Below are positions 39,395-50,313 of a stretch of 64,000 nucleotides of DNA, piece after piece. Origin of the DNA: Phaeodactylum tricornutum CCAP 1055/1. Lineage: Eukaryota; Bacillariophyta; Bacillariophyceae; Surirellales; Neidiaceae. The stretch is from positions 391,518 to 455,517 of the forward strand of contig NC_011678.1 in NCBI RefSeq assembly GCF_000150955.2, written 5' to 3'. The notes under the pieces are model-generated. The model saw only the letters and a program-made list of their open reading frames with translations, did no database searches and was not told the DNA's origin. Made by a program: the position numbers and the translations under genes. Every line of letters starts with the position of its first letter. Within the stretch, counting starts at the first letter, position 1.

Positions 39395-41063
39395 TTAACC
39401 GAACGGATTGGCCGCGGTAGGAGGCGGTCCGTACGAGTTGGGCAGCGGTGGCGGGTACTGTTGGTACGCCACGGGAGCCGGGGCGTAGGCATAGGCCGGC
39501 GGAGGCTCGGCCGACCAAGCCGCTTGCTGCGGTGGGTAGGCGTCGTACGCGGGTCCCGGCGGTGGAGGAGGTGGCATGTTGGGTGGAGGTGGAGGCGATC
39601 CCATTGGCGCCGGAGCACTGTAATTGGACATGGAATCCATGTCGTTGTAGCTGGCACTACGGACACTGTAATTACTGTAGGACGGTCCGAGGGGTGGTAG
39701 GTTTCCGCTGCTGGGTGCCGAGCGGGACGCGGCGTAGACGTCTTCCATCGTCGGAGGTGGGGCGGCGGAGCCGGAAAGAGTCAACATACCCAAGGTCGAG
39801 AGTGGATCGACACTGCCGCTGTTGTTGTAGCCGTTGCTGCCGTTGTAAAGGGAGGGATTGGACATGGGCGGGGCCGAAGCAAAACTTCCAATGGAATCGG
39901 AGCGCATTGGGGCAGAGTGATCACTAGGAAATCCTGGTTGGGACATGGAATCCGTTATGGACACGGGGTAGCCACCCATCCCCTGCAGAGCCACGGATCC
40001 TGGAGGCTGCGCCATACTATCGTATCCACCGAATGCCGTACCCGAACCCAGTTCGCCTCCCATGGCAGCGCCCGCTTCAATCATCAATCCACTGACACCT
40101 CCGGGTCGGGTCGACAAGAGTTCTGGCTTGACTCCGGCCAGGTCCTTGAGACGGGGTTGGGGTGACAATCCTTGGGCGGTCGCGACCTCTTTCAGAGCCG
40201 ACACGACCGCATTCAATCCAGACAAAATGCTGGACTCGTCCGAAGCCAGGGTCATATCGAACTGGGCGCACTTGAGCAAAAGTGGATGCAAGTCTCGCCA
40301 CGAACGCTCCGTAACTTCTTCCATAAGGATGCACAAATCGGTTGCAGACTTGTTGAAAGTTTGCTTGGCCGAGATGAGTTTTTCTTCATTGCGCTTGAGT
40401 CTTTCCGCGGTGTCCGCTTTGACGTTTTTTCCCTTGCTCATGGCCTGGTTAACGCTCAAGCGCATGGCTTCAACCTTCTTTTGGTAGTGATCCAAATCAC
40501 GACGCAAATCTTGCACGACCTTCAAGCCGTTGCCAACCCGCGTGACGACGACTTTTTCCCATTCCACGGCGTAATCAATCACGAACTGTTGGTACTTGGC
40601 GACGTAAGACTGTGTCTTTGCGGACAGCGTGTCGTGAATGGAAGCGTACGAATTGACCGTACTGGAAGGACGATCCGCGGAAGGCAACATGCCTGTCGCT
40701 TCGTGAATCGGCGTCTTGACGGACAAGGCCGCAAAGTGTTTGGAGAGCTGCGGTAAGAACAAAGACCAACATGTGTGAGTCCTTTTCTGGTTCATTCGTT
40801 TTTTGTGTTCACCGTGTGAACGAGTTACACCGAGTTCGTTCCGTCGTAGTTCCGGTGGTACGTACATTGGCGCGGGTCTTTTCGATCTGTCCCATGACGG
40901 CGTGGTGTTGCTGCAGTGCGACAATGAGCCCCCGGACCTGCTTGCACCAAGTATCGTAGCGCTCCGAGAGGGTCACGAGGTTGGGGAAAGCATTACTGCT
41001 CGCCGTCTTGCCCTTGAGCGATTCACGCATCAACACACCCACACGGGTCTTGGTTTTCACCAT
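39395..41063 (-). CDS. BAR-domain protein with Pro/Gly/Tyr-rich tail
   Basis: There are two exons, 41063-40866 and 40747-39395, with a 118 nt intron (GTACGT...CGCAG) that keeps frame at KTRAN/LSKHF. The product is 516 aa. Residues 1 to about 270 are helical with the heptad pattern of BAR/AH domains, for example ERYDTWCKQVRGLIVAL, TQSYVAKYQQFVIDYAVEWE, VVQDLRRDLDHYQKKVEAM and AERLKRNEEKLISAKQTF. BAR domains form curved dimers that bind and bend membranes in endocytosis and trafficking. The rest is disordered, rich in Ser, Gly and Met and then Pro and Tyr, ending in repeated PPP and AYAPAP segments and NPFG, which resembles an NPF-type EH-binding motif. No SH3 domain is visible. The BAR assignment rests on helix pattern and length, so the exact subfamily is open. 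Confidence 0.8.
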
Positions 41064-42673
41064 GATGTGGAAAAAGGAGGGATACAGTAGTAGCGGCAGC
41101 AGCAGGGACGGGACGTGAGTGAGTTCTCTGTTCGCGTCAGTAATAAAATATTATCTATCCGTTCAGTTCGACTGTGTTTCCCACCAAGCTTGATCCAGAT
41201 GTAGATAGATACAGGAGACAGACAGTCAATGGAAGTAGTGCAATTGAAACAGTCTGTACAACAGTGCCGTGCCACGCTCTACTAGATTGGTTGACCCGAG
41301 TGTCTTGTTGTATTGTACTCTCGTTGTTTGTTGTTTGGAAGAGTTGCGCGAAGAAAGTTCTCGCGAGCAGCGTGGCGCAACTCGCGTTTCGTGGGGGAAG
41401 GGGGGACTGTGGTGGGAGACCGTTTGGGTCACTTCCCGCCCCTACAAGGAACTCGTGTGTGTTGTTTGGTAAGGGGGGTATCGAGGTTGGTGGCGGTCTT
41501 GTAACCAGTATCCCCCGCCGAGAACGGACGTGGGTGGGGGGTTTGGGCCCATAGAGAACTCGCAGTGAAGCGGTTGGCTCCCAAAAACGTCCACATCCGC
41601 ACGACACGAATCAAACTGGATTTATACTTATTGTAACGGATGGATAGTTCGGTATCTCCCGAAATAATACTAGATCACATTTCATTCTGTTCTAGCTAAA
41701 TAAAACTATTACTTAGAGCCGAAGCGTGCCCGTCGTTTCGGGATCCGCGTGAGGCATGCTGAGAATACGAAACGGGTTGCGAGAGTGGTTTTGGCCGAAA
41801 CACACAAACCGTTCCCCCGTGTTTGGCTTTTTGTCTCACACCGCCCTCGTGGTCGGCATCGAATCCAGTGTGTCGTTTCCCCACCATCCCCAAGTCTCTC
41901 GAATGCGGTAGAAAAACAACATTTCACACGACTCTGGCTTTCGCTGCGGCCATGTTTGCGTCCCATTGTCTTCCTACGAATGACCAAGCGCAGAAGATTC
42001 GCCGCCATCCCACATGTGAAACAAAGTGCACGGCAATTTCGTTAGCAACGTGTGGTCGGTCCAGCGCAAGAACATTCGCCAATTAGTCTCGGTGGATTTG
42101 ACTGGGAATAACCGAAATCAAGGTGGGACGGATTGTTGTTTCGGGCGGCGGGACACTCCACACTGTCAGGAGTCCAAACGTTCAAACAGGATGGTGGACA
42201 GGAACGGTCCGCAAACCTCGTCACTGTCAGCATATTTTGGTAAAAACGGTGACCGGTAGACCATACCGGAATATTTCGATTCCACGTAACCTACAAAATA
42301 CTTCACCAATTCGGACGGCAATTGTGGTCCCAAACGGGTTGCGACACCAGCGCCATTTCCCGCAGGCGGTCGTCCACAGTCTATGAATCCAATGCCTTCG
42401 AGTAATGCTGGCTCCGCCATTCGCAATAACTCTTGCCTGGCAAAGCTCGCGGCCGAACGTGCTGTTACGAGTATCTACAACAATTTCCTCTTCATGCAAA
42501 CTGGACGAATGTATGCGTATATTGTTGCAATCCGATTTATTCTTAACGATTCATGCCCATTCTCATTGTAATCGTACTAAACAGCCCACTTCGATGTTTT
42601 TTCTCTAACAACATGCTTGAGCTTTGCTTGTTAAGTAGCCTGGCGGGAAACCAACCCGGCTTCGCCAGTCGCA
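41064..42673. other. Long spacer, no firm gene
   Basis: About 1.6 kb between the BAR gene start and the small plastid-protein gene. Many short frames occur on both strands around 41150-41610 and 41700-42090, mutually overlapping and without motifs. One minus frame (42166-42426) looks somewhat protein-like and is listed separately. G-rich tracts occur near 41390-41420. Confidence 0.4.
42166..42426 (-). CDS. Possible small or terminal-exon reading frame
   Basis: From the ATG at 42426 this frame gives 86 codons with ordinary protein composition (PALLEGIGFIDCGRP, LPSELVKYFVGYVESKYSG). The same frame stays open upstream for about 19 more codons to a TAG at 42475-42477 that could be the end of an intron (TTGTAG). 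It might therefore be the last exon of a gene whose upstream exons I cannot place. No family is recognised. Confidence 0.25.
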   Translation of the reverse strand: MRMAEPALLEGIGFIDCGRPPAGNGAGVATRLGPQLPSELVKYFVGYVESKYSGMVYRSPFLPKYADSDEVCGPFLSTILFERLDS

Positions 42674-43033
42674 TTAGCCTCGAAAAGTCGAATCGCGACC
42701 AAAGGCAATTTCGTCTAATCCTTGTCCGCTGCGTTCGTAGATTCCACCACGATTAATAAAGTTGGGACAGGGCCGGTAGGCTTTAATGGGCCACCAGGGC
42801 AATACCACGGCGATGCCTCCCAATATCCGGCCGCTGCCGTCGCAGAGATCGCAGTCGGGGCATTTGACGGGTACCGGCGGCTTCGTAGATTCCGCAGTAG
42901 ATTCCTCCGACATGGAAAGGAACTGCAAAGCCCGACCCGGAAGCTGAGGTGAACGAGTTGAAGGTATGAAAGCGAAAGATCCAACGGCCGTCAGCACCAA
43001 GAGAAGAAGTGCTTTGCAGCAATTTGGCTTCAT
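42674..43033 (-). CDS. Small plastid-targeted Cys-rich protein
   Basis: This single-exon gene encodes 119 aa from the ATG at 43033. Residues 7-21 are a signal peptide ending in SFAF, the diatom plastid-import motif, followed by a Ser/Pro/Arg-rich transit stretch. The mature part is only about 65 residues: KCPDCDLCDGSGRI (Cys 58, 61, 64), a hydrophobic IAVVLPWWPIKAYRPCP segment (Cys 89), and RSGQGLDEIAFGRD. The CxxCxxCxGxG core resembles half of a DnaJ-type zinc finger, suggesting metal binding or a thiol-redox or assembly role in the plastid. I cannot name the family. The dense conservation-like pattern (CDGSGRI, IKAYRPCP, DEIAFGR) suggests a real and constrained protein. Confidence 0.78.
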   Translation of the reverse strand: MKPNCCKALLLLVLTAVGSFAFIPSTRSPQLPGRALQFLSMSEESTAESTKPPVPVKCPDCDLCDGSGRILGGIAVVLPWWPIKAYRPCPNFINRGGIYERSGQGLDEIAFGRDSTFRG

Positions 43034-43538
43034 TGTGGAAAAGAACCCGTCAGCAAGTCGAAAAGAGAACAGTACCAGCTAGAAAACACTCGGTGCATTC
43101 CTTTACAGAAATTGATAGTATGTATTTGCCTGGTTTCCCTTTGTTCTTCGCGTTGTGCTAGTCGCAATTGATGTTGGTTAGAGAAGGGAAGTCACCGCAG
43201 CGCGTTCCATTGTGCATCGTCAGCTGCAAGGCTTGTCCAAAACCACTCAGCATTCGAGATCATGAAACGGTATGGTAAAATATAAATAGTCCTAAACCCG
43301 GATATTCAAGATTATTTGTCCTTGGGCTACCCCGGATGTGAACGCGGGCGATCTGCAAGTCGGATGGTATTGTGAAATCATTCGTTTGCCTTATGCACGA
43401 CTTACTTTTTGAAAAGAACACGATCTAATATCAAAGTGTATCTCAACGTTCACACGCAAAGCTCCTCATTCTTCATCCATCCCACATTGCCGATACATCA
43501 TTTTGGTCGTGTTTTATTAAGCTCCCTTGCTCCGGCCC
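43034..43538. promoter_or_regulatory. Divergent spacer
   Basis: The 505 nt between the plastid Cys protein and the rightward atypical SDR. No coding frame or specific site is recognised. Confidence 0.35.
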
Positions 43539-44288
43539 ATGAACATGTCCACCGTAGCTCGGCTCGTTGTCTTGTACGGGAATGGAGGCCTGTCGGACGT
43601 TGGTCGCCATGCGGTCCAGGCCGCATTGGAAAGGGACGATGTTGCCCACGTTCAAGTATTGACCGAACACCCCGAGCTCTTGAACGAGCCAAACTGGGCC
43701 TGCGGTTGCTCTTCGGCGCATTCGTTTTCCGCTGAAGACAAGAAAAGGTTCACTGTTGCCAAAGTGAATTCGTGGAATGCCGATGAACTGTCGAAGTACT
43801 TTAAAGATGCAACGGCGGTTGTATCCTGCCTTGGCAACCGACAACCATTTGTGGGTCATTGGGTTGCGTTTGAAGGTAACAATGCAGTTGTCCATGCTAT
43901 GAAGGAGGAAAAGGTGGCACGTGCCGTTGTATTATCTTCGGTTGGCGTGGAGGAAGACTGGCCTCCGTTGGAGTTCCATTTCGCAGGCAAAGTTTTGGCT
44001 TTTTTATTTCTTACCTTTGCGAGATCCTCATTTCGAGATTTGACAAAAATGGAACAAATCTACAAGGGCTCCGACTTGGATTACCTATTTGTTCGTCCAG
44101 TCGGTATTGGGGAGGAAGTGGTCCCTATCGGATCCTGGTGCGTACAAAAAGAAAAATACAAGGACTCTGTGGGATTAAATATGGCAAAGCTTGACGTAGC
44201 TCGTTTCATGATAGAAGAAGCCCTCCATCCAACGAGACACAGGACCGCTTTGGTGGTTGGAGGCAAACTTGAAGGTGCAGGGTGGTAG
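43539..44288 (+). CDS. Atypical SDR / NAD(P)-binding protein
   Basis: This single-exon gene encodes 249 aa from the ATG at 43539; an upstream extension begins only with a non-ATG codon. It has the outline of the NAD(P)H-binding atypical short-chain dehydrogenases (NmrA / DUF2867-like): a first strand and loop VVLYGNGGLSDVG replacing the usual GATGxxG, a strand ending in VVSCLGNRQPF, VARAVVLSSVGVE, then DLDYLFVRPVGIGEE and a C-terminal substrate part. The hydrophobic FHFAGKVLAFLFLTF stretch lies where these proteins have a helix, so it may not be a membrane segment. No catalytic Tyr-Lys pair is obvious, as is common in this class, which often acts as redox sensor or epimerase-like. No organelle signal is seen. 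Substrate unknown. Confidence 0.75.
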   Translation: MNMSTVARLVVLYGNGGLSDVGRHAVQAALERDDVAHVQVLTEHPELLNEPNWACGCSSAHSFSAEDKKRFTVAKVNSWNADELSKYFKDATAVVSCLGNRQPFVGHWVAFEGNNAVVHAMKEEKVARAVVLSSVGVEEDWPPLEFHFAGKVLAFLFLTFARSSFRDLTKMEQIYKGSDLDYLFVRPVGIGEEVVPIGSWCVQKEKYKDSVGLNMAKLDVARFMIEEALHPTRHRTALVVGGKLEGAGW

Positions 44289-44500
44289 CTTACAACTATA
44301 AGTAGCAAAATGGGCTACATTTTCTTGCTATTAGTTGAGAATACACAGGAAGAATTGCCCCGTATGCAGCTGCTTGGCACATTTACCCCTGTATCTGAAG
44401 TGATTTCAAACGGAAAGGAAACGACAGACAACATAACAGTAAGTCGATGATGTTTCTTATTATTACTTTTTAGAACGTTTAATTTCACTAACTTTCACGT

Positions 44501-44505
44501 GCTTT

Positions 44506-44546
<41 letters not shown>

Positions 44547-44573
44547 CCCAGTGTTCGATTCACTGTCAAAGCA
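44501..44573 (+). tRNA. tRNA-Phe (GAA)
   Basis: The 73 nt cloverleaf has acceptor arms GCTTTGA and TCAAAGC, with A as discriminator. The D-arm is GCTC-AGTTGGGA-GAGC, the anticodon stem TCAGA/TCTGA with loop CTGAAGA (anticodon GAA), the variable loop AGGCC, and the T-arm CAGTG-TTCGATT-CACTG. The body closely matches eukaryotic nuclear tRNA-Phe. There is no intron and no encoded CCA. Confidence 0.97.
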
Positions 44574-44577
44574 TAAG

Positions 44578-44581
44578 TTTT
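44578..44581 (+). terminator. RNA polymerase III terminator
   Basis: A T4 run starts five nucleotides after the tRNA-Phe 3' end, as expected for Pol III termination. Assignment is by position. Confidence 0.6.
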
Positions 44582-45647
44582 GCTTGGACTTCAAGGAACA
44601 GGAAGTACATTGTCGAAATTTTTTTGACATGGCTCCCACCACAATATCATGAGTTTAATTACCCTTACCTGATTAGCCTTTCTGACTGTATATTAAAAAT
44701 GAATAAATATATTTGTGTTGTTTAGAGATAGAACAGGAATTATATCAGCTATTGATTCTACTTTGACTTTCCTTTCATTCCAACTGGCACCAATGCTTCC
44801 ATGCAAATTATTTGTAGCATCTTTAGGTGATTGCACGAAACTATTTGCTGCAGTAGCAGCAGTTTTGTGCTTGTCCCTTTAGAATCTGAGGACTCACAGT
44901 CAGTATCGTCAATGCCATGTTTCAAAGTTGCCCCTTGATTTCTGATGATGTTGTCATGCTCACTTGTCAAGATTTGCTTTTGATCTCATCCTAATACTCT
45001 GCAAAATTTATGCTGCTCTTGAACAAGCTTATTCACATACCTGGAGTTCCCGCTTTCAGACCCTACAATATTGATACAAAAAGTCAACATTTGTATTGGT
45101 AGGATCCTAGAAACCCATTTGGCACGTGCCTTCCAAGCTATTCTATCTTATAGCATCATTGAAGAGAGCCAGGAGATGCAAGCTTGACCGCTAAGCAATT
45201 CTTTCCCTTGCAAGCAATCATGCAGGTACTTTTGCCCTAATCAATTCATCCAACCGTGAAACCAAGTGTGTACTCCGAATGTATGGGCTTCTTGATTATG
45301 AAGCTATTGGAGATTTCAAGGCAAAGACAGGCAAAAGCACGGGACATAAATCCAGTATCCCGAAACACAGTGTTGTGTTTTTTGTCATCCTGAGTCCTCA
45401 TGGTTTCTCCTTTAGATTAAGAGGTCTTCTGCTTATTCAATTTTTTCCTTCGAAAGTTGACGCGCATTAGACCCTTCTCGCCGGGATTCCCCCCTGCTAC
45501 TTTTTTTTGGTGTTGGACGGTTCTTTTTAGCAATTATGAAGGCTTTAAAACATAGTAAGACACGCATGAGATTTTGTTTTGGGAGTGCTGCGACAAAATC
45601 TCTCACCCAGCAAAAAAAGAGCAATTGGCACAATCAAGCCTAAGAAA
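44582..45647. other. AT-rich spacer with protein-like scraps
   Basis: About 1.07 kb with no complete gene. A few short frames look protein-like (for example a plus-strand NICIGRILETHLARAFQ near 45085-45135, and a 70-codon minus frame at 44758-44970) but all stop quickly. TCACAGTC lies at 44894-44901. It may be decayed coding sequence of unknown type; no terminal repeats are seen. Confidence 0.35.
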
Positions 45648-48600
45648 TTAATTGGGAGGTTGCTTATCCTCTGCTAACCATTGCTTCAATGATGTGGAAA
45701 TTGCAGTTGTATCTTTGTGCTCGTTTCCGTAAAGAGCTTTGTACATTCGAAGGGCCTCCTTTAAATGCGATATCGACTCATCCCGATTCTTTTCACCGTT
45801 GCGCTGTCGAAAGATAGTCGCGCATTTAATGTGCGCTTTCGCTTGTTCCGTGTACGAAGCAATAGGACTGTCTTCGTCGACTTGTTCGATTAGAGATAGG
45901 TAGGCTTCCAGCGCACCTTCATTGTCACCAAGTTTTAGCTTAAGCGAGCCAATGCGACCCAGAGCTGCGACTAGATGTTTGTGTGAAGAATGCTTCGCAG
46001 TAACGTCAATCACACAGTCGCTTTCTCTGATCTCGTCCATTGAAGCTTCGTATTGCTCTAGACCAGTAACACCGTCTTCGTAGCAGGTCAATGCTCGCTG
46101 AAGGTCGCCTTTCTTCGAGTAGATTGATGCAATATTGAGATTGATGAGGGTCACATCGTATTTGCATTTGACGTCGAATTCAGGATCTACAATGAGAGCA
46201 GGAGGAGCTTTTTGATAAGTGGATTTGGCGAGCTCGTAATTGCGAAGAGCATCTTTCATACGCGCATGCTTGGCCAATAGAATTGCATAGCTGTTAATGG
46301 TCTTTGCAACAGGCACCGAAAATTCGCCGTAAACAGCTCGCTTCATTGAAATAACTTCTTCAAACATTGATTCGGCTTTCCGTATGTCACCGATGTCTAC
46401 AAGCAGTGCGGCTAAGGACTGGGCGTTCGTGATTGAATCATAGTGAAGGGTGGCGTTGCAGGCTTCGTAGATGCGGGCGGCCTCGGCAAATTTGAGCAGT
46501 GCAACACGGGTTTCTCCTAGTTTGCCCAAAGCCTTTGCAGTAGAGTGCAGTGCATGTGCAGTGTAAACATGGTACGGCCCGAGAAGCCCACGATATATAC
46601 TGACAGCTTCTTCCAACCGCAGCATTGCATCACGCGGCTGGCGGCATTTCAGGAGCGTTTCTCCGACTGTTGCTAAACACGTCGCCATGCCCAGGGAGTC
46701 TGACGAACCCATTGTATTCGTTGCTTTGTAGACTTCGTCGATGATGATGCGCGAGGCAGCGCACAGCACCTCTTCGACGTCGAAGTTCAAGTTTGATTCA
46801 CTTTTGTCTTCGGACACGGTTCGATCAATGTTTGGAGACTGCACATCTTTTGTAGGTGACGGCAGCGTATTAGCTGTTCTTTTCGCTCCTCCTTTGCCCG
46901 CAAACCCACGGAGATCCAAAATGTCGGCCACTTGACGTCCTGTCGCTTCCATAATGCCAAGGGCAAATACACGACGCCGAACGAACTCTGAATCGGTTAT
47001 GAGCTCGGATGTGCTGGAAAGCGACCTTGACAACATGAGATGCTCAATGATAAACGACATCGTATACTCTTCGAATTTGGTACCCCCTTCCATCAACTGC
47101 ATAGAAATTTGGTTCGCTTTCATGACACTTGAAACAGATGACTTTGATAGCGCTTTCCCATCGCCCCCACCAAGAAGCGCAATGACTACGAGCTCGTGGA
47201 CATGTTCATTTGTGAGAGAACTACTCTTCGAGGTTGAAGTTTGTGGTGACAGGTGTTGAAATAGAAAGCGCAATGGCGCCGACCAAGCCCGATTTTCTCC
47301 GGATCCGATATCAGTCTCGTGCCGAATGAGATCGGAAAAGTAAGTGAACTGATCTTCTGCAGGGGTAAACGACGGCAATGCGCGCTGTGCCATTAGTTCT
47401 GCGACAGCTTTTAGCGAATCGTGCATGGTATAACAGTGCTGGACAGGCGGCTTCACGATCTCATCGAAATCATCCCAGTCAGATTCTGACTTCTCTGATG
47501 CCTCACCGTTTTCTTTTCCGTGTGACGACACCGAGGGACTATCTGTACCAGGTTTAGTGATTTGCAGCGTGACGGAATGCCTCGCGCGCTGAATCAATTT
47601 TAAATTCTCCAGCTTTGCCAGAACAACTTCTGGCTCAACAGAGTCATTGTTTCGTGGACCAGCTGCAATAACAACCCTAAAAAACTTAAGGATAATGGAT
47701 TGCGGGATCCCAATACCTGACAACATCCAGTCATTGGCCCGGAAACCCATGGCGAAGTATACAAAACATCGTCGCAACGCGATTCGGAAGAATGAGTCTT
47801 CGATTGTAAAAAGGGCAGTATCGACAACTCGGTTAAATGCGTTCCTGAAACTTCGGAGCTGGGCTGCTTCTTCAAGATTCAAACTGCACTGGTTAAAGAT
47901 GCCCGTCCATACAGGTGAGGTCAAATTCCAATTTCGGTTGTATTCGCGCAGCATGCTACCCACAAGAATAATCCCTAGTGGTGAGTTGCCGCATCCTTTG
48001 ACAATAAGTTTTGATTGATTGAATACTGTAGAATTTCGCCCACCATATGGACGCCGCCCTGCAGTCGATAGGAGCAGCTTGACTGCCTCATGTTCAGACA
48101 AAATTCGAACGAAAACTTCTTGAACAGCTCCAGCCCCAAGCAAAGATGGTGTTCGAGTCGTTATCAAGATCTTGTATGGGCTGTTTCGTGGCGGTGCAGA
48201 ATACGACGGTGTCTCGAAAATAAACCACTTGGCGTCCTCCACTCTCCATACATCGTCAAGGCAGACTAAAACTTTCTGGCGCACAAGCATTCGTCCTAGA
48301 TCTTCCTTGATTCCTTCTAAATCCCCTCCTTCAAAGCGACGAACGCTGTCGGCCCGGTCTACTGTGCGATCAATCCTTGTTTCTGACGGTTCTGTTCTAG
48401 CAGACCCAGTGGAAGCAAATGACTCGTGGAAGTTTACAGTATCGGCTTCCGAGACGGAACCCTCAATATCTGCTTGTTTTACAACAAGCTGTCGATATAA
48501 ATCTTCGTATAAGCGCCGAATGTCTCGCTCGCTTAGAGGGCCTCGCCCCAGCTTGAGCCAAGCAATACCATTCGGAAACCGTTCGCGGACTTCAACAGTC

Positions 48601-50313
48601 TGAATGACAGCAATTGCTAAAGTTGATTTTCCATTCCCGGCTTTGTCGCCGTGCCGAGATGTAACGCACGTAATTATCGTATTCTGGAGAGAGCCGTCTT
48701 CGTTTTTGGGGGGCTCGTTCTCGTCCAATAGACAACTAACAACCTGCTTCATCAATCGGTGTCGGTGAACGTACTCGGTTGGAAGCTTGGGTACGGATGG
48801 AGGAATCTCCGCTTTGGGTCGCCAGTTCGGCTTGAGTTCCGCTAGATCCTTGTCGGAAGATCCTTCTTGATTACGAATCTTGTCAACTCGCAAACCGCGA
48901 ATAACGTCCACCAGTTCATCTTTTGGTCGCACTTGTTCGACAGAAGCCATTGGATGGTGAGAGTTTCCTTGCCCTCCGGAACGCATTGCTGGTGGCAGCA
49001 TACCTCCACCACCATCGCCTCCCGATGAGGAGCTTTTCGGCGACTGTGCCGAGTCGGGTGCCATACTGACGGTGGAAAACCCGTCTTCGGCCGCTCCGGC
49101 ATCATCTTCCGTGATGTCCCCCTGACTTCGGTGTTTACGTAGCCGTGGGGTGGGTGTCGCTCGTCGTGATCGCACACGTCCAGCAGTTGGCAACAGCTGT
49201 CGTCCGCGTGAGAAGACCCCGGCGCGGCTACTCACGGATGCCGACGAATTGGACGAAATACTGTTCGTATCGCTGTCGTTCTCTGATTCACCCAAGGATT
49301 CGCGTCCGCCCGTGACGGCACCAACGGCCTTTTCAACTTTCTGGTTCCAAGAGCGCATACGGTCAATTTGGTCCCGATCATGGGGTTGTACAAGCCGGAA
49401 AAAGAGAGTGTATTTGCGTTCTCGGCGGACTAGCATCTCTTCCAATACACGGTTGCCCTTTTTGATAACGTCGCGGAGTCCTTTAAAAGTAGAATCATCT
49501 TTAAGTGCTCCACGAGTGATGGTATCCACAGCAACTTCGTCCACGAGAGCCAACAGCTATACAATAAAAAAACAAATTGCGTGAGCACGCCGTTTTAGCC
49601 TGTGCAAGAGCGGGTATCGGTGGGCATTTTTGGTTCGCACTTACAAAATCGAGATTGCCAACGAAATCCCACAAAACCGTTCGTCCAATCTTTTCTTCAT
49701 CTTTGAATCTTGCTTCTTCTTCCTCGGTTAGTTTTCTCGGGGTCGCTCCGACGGCCGCGTAGGCATCCTTGACGCCGACCGCCAGTTCGTGGAAGAGTTT
49801 GAGATTGGTGGGTGCCTTTCGCGGTAGTTTCGACGTCGAGCCCGGAGCCTTTTGATTGTAGTAGCCGTCCGAGCGACAGGACGTGACGGCCACGAGCATT
49901 TCTTTCGGACTACTAGTGTTAACGTCACGTTTGCGGGAACGAGACCGAGACCGGGAACGTTCGCGCATGCGTTGCAGTATGTTCGGTCGAGAGTCCCGAC
50001 TACGTCCCCCGCGGGATGACGAAGTGGACGAAGGACTCCCCGAGACTACCGATTCCTCGCTACCACCGTTGGTCGCTGCATCTTCAACGGAAGGGTTCAG
50101 ACTGTGTGACCTACGCGAGTTGTGAGGTCGATTGGGACTGTTCACCGGGCTGCGACTTTTGGGACGATCTTGACTGAAGGACCGCCTTGAATTCGGGGAT
50201 CTCGGCGGGGTGCTCGGACGTCGTGGGACGCTGCCTCCCTCATCCTCTTTGTCCTTGGTCCGTCGACCGGACAGTCGTTTCCGAAAGGATCCCAAGGTTG
50301 GTCGACCTTTCAT
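45648..50313 (-). CDS. NB-ARC (STAND) NTPase with TPR repeats
   Basis: There are two exons, 50313-49645 and 49556-45648, with an 88 nt intron (GTAAGT...TATAG) that keeps frame at GNLDF/LLALVDE. The product is 1525 aa. Residues 1-160 are Ser/Arg/Pro-rich, followed by a helical region and another low-complexity stretch. The NB-ARC core lies at about residues 480-800: P-loop GDKAGNGKST (about 526-535), Walker B VLVCLDDVW (about 657), ILITTR sensor, and GNSPLGI in place of the GLPL motif. A winged-helix-like region follows. From about residue 1165 come helical TPR or kinesin-light-chain-like repeats (AVSIYRGLLGPYHVYTA, EEVISMKRAVYGEFSV, ALRMYKALYGNEHKDT). Plant and fungal proteins of this layout act as nucleotide-driven switches in immunity or cell death. 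The role here is unknown. Key ATP-binding residues appear intact, so it may be active. Confidence 0.88.

Noticed and set aside
40172-40756. Plus-strand frame of 194 codons
   Set aside because: It is antisense to the BAR domain exon and has no motif.
41155-41607. Minus-strand frame of 150 codons in the long spacer
   Set aside because: It starts close to the BAR gene's 5' end, overlaps equally long frames on the other strand, and shows only Pro/Thr-rich low complexity.
44758-44970. Minus-strand 70-codon frame as a mobile-element fragment
   Set aside because: There is no diagnostic motif, terminal repeat or target duplication to support a mobile origin.
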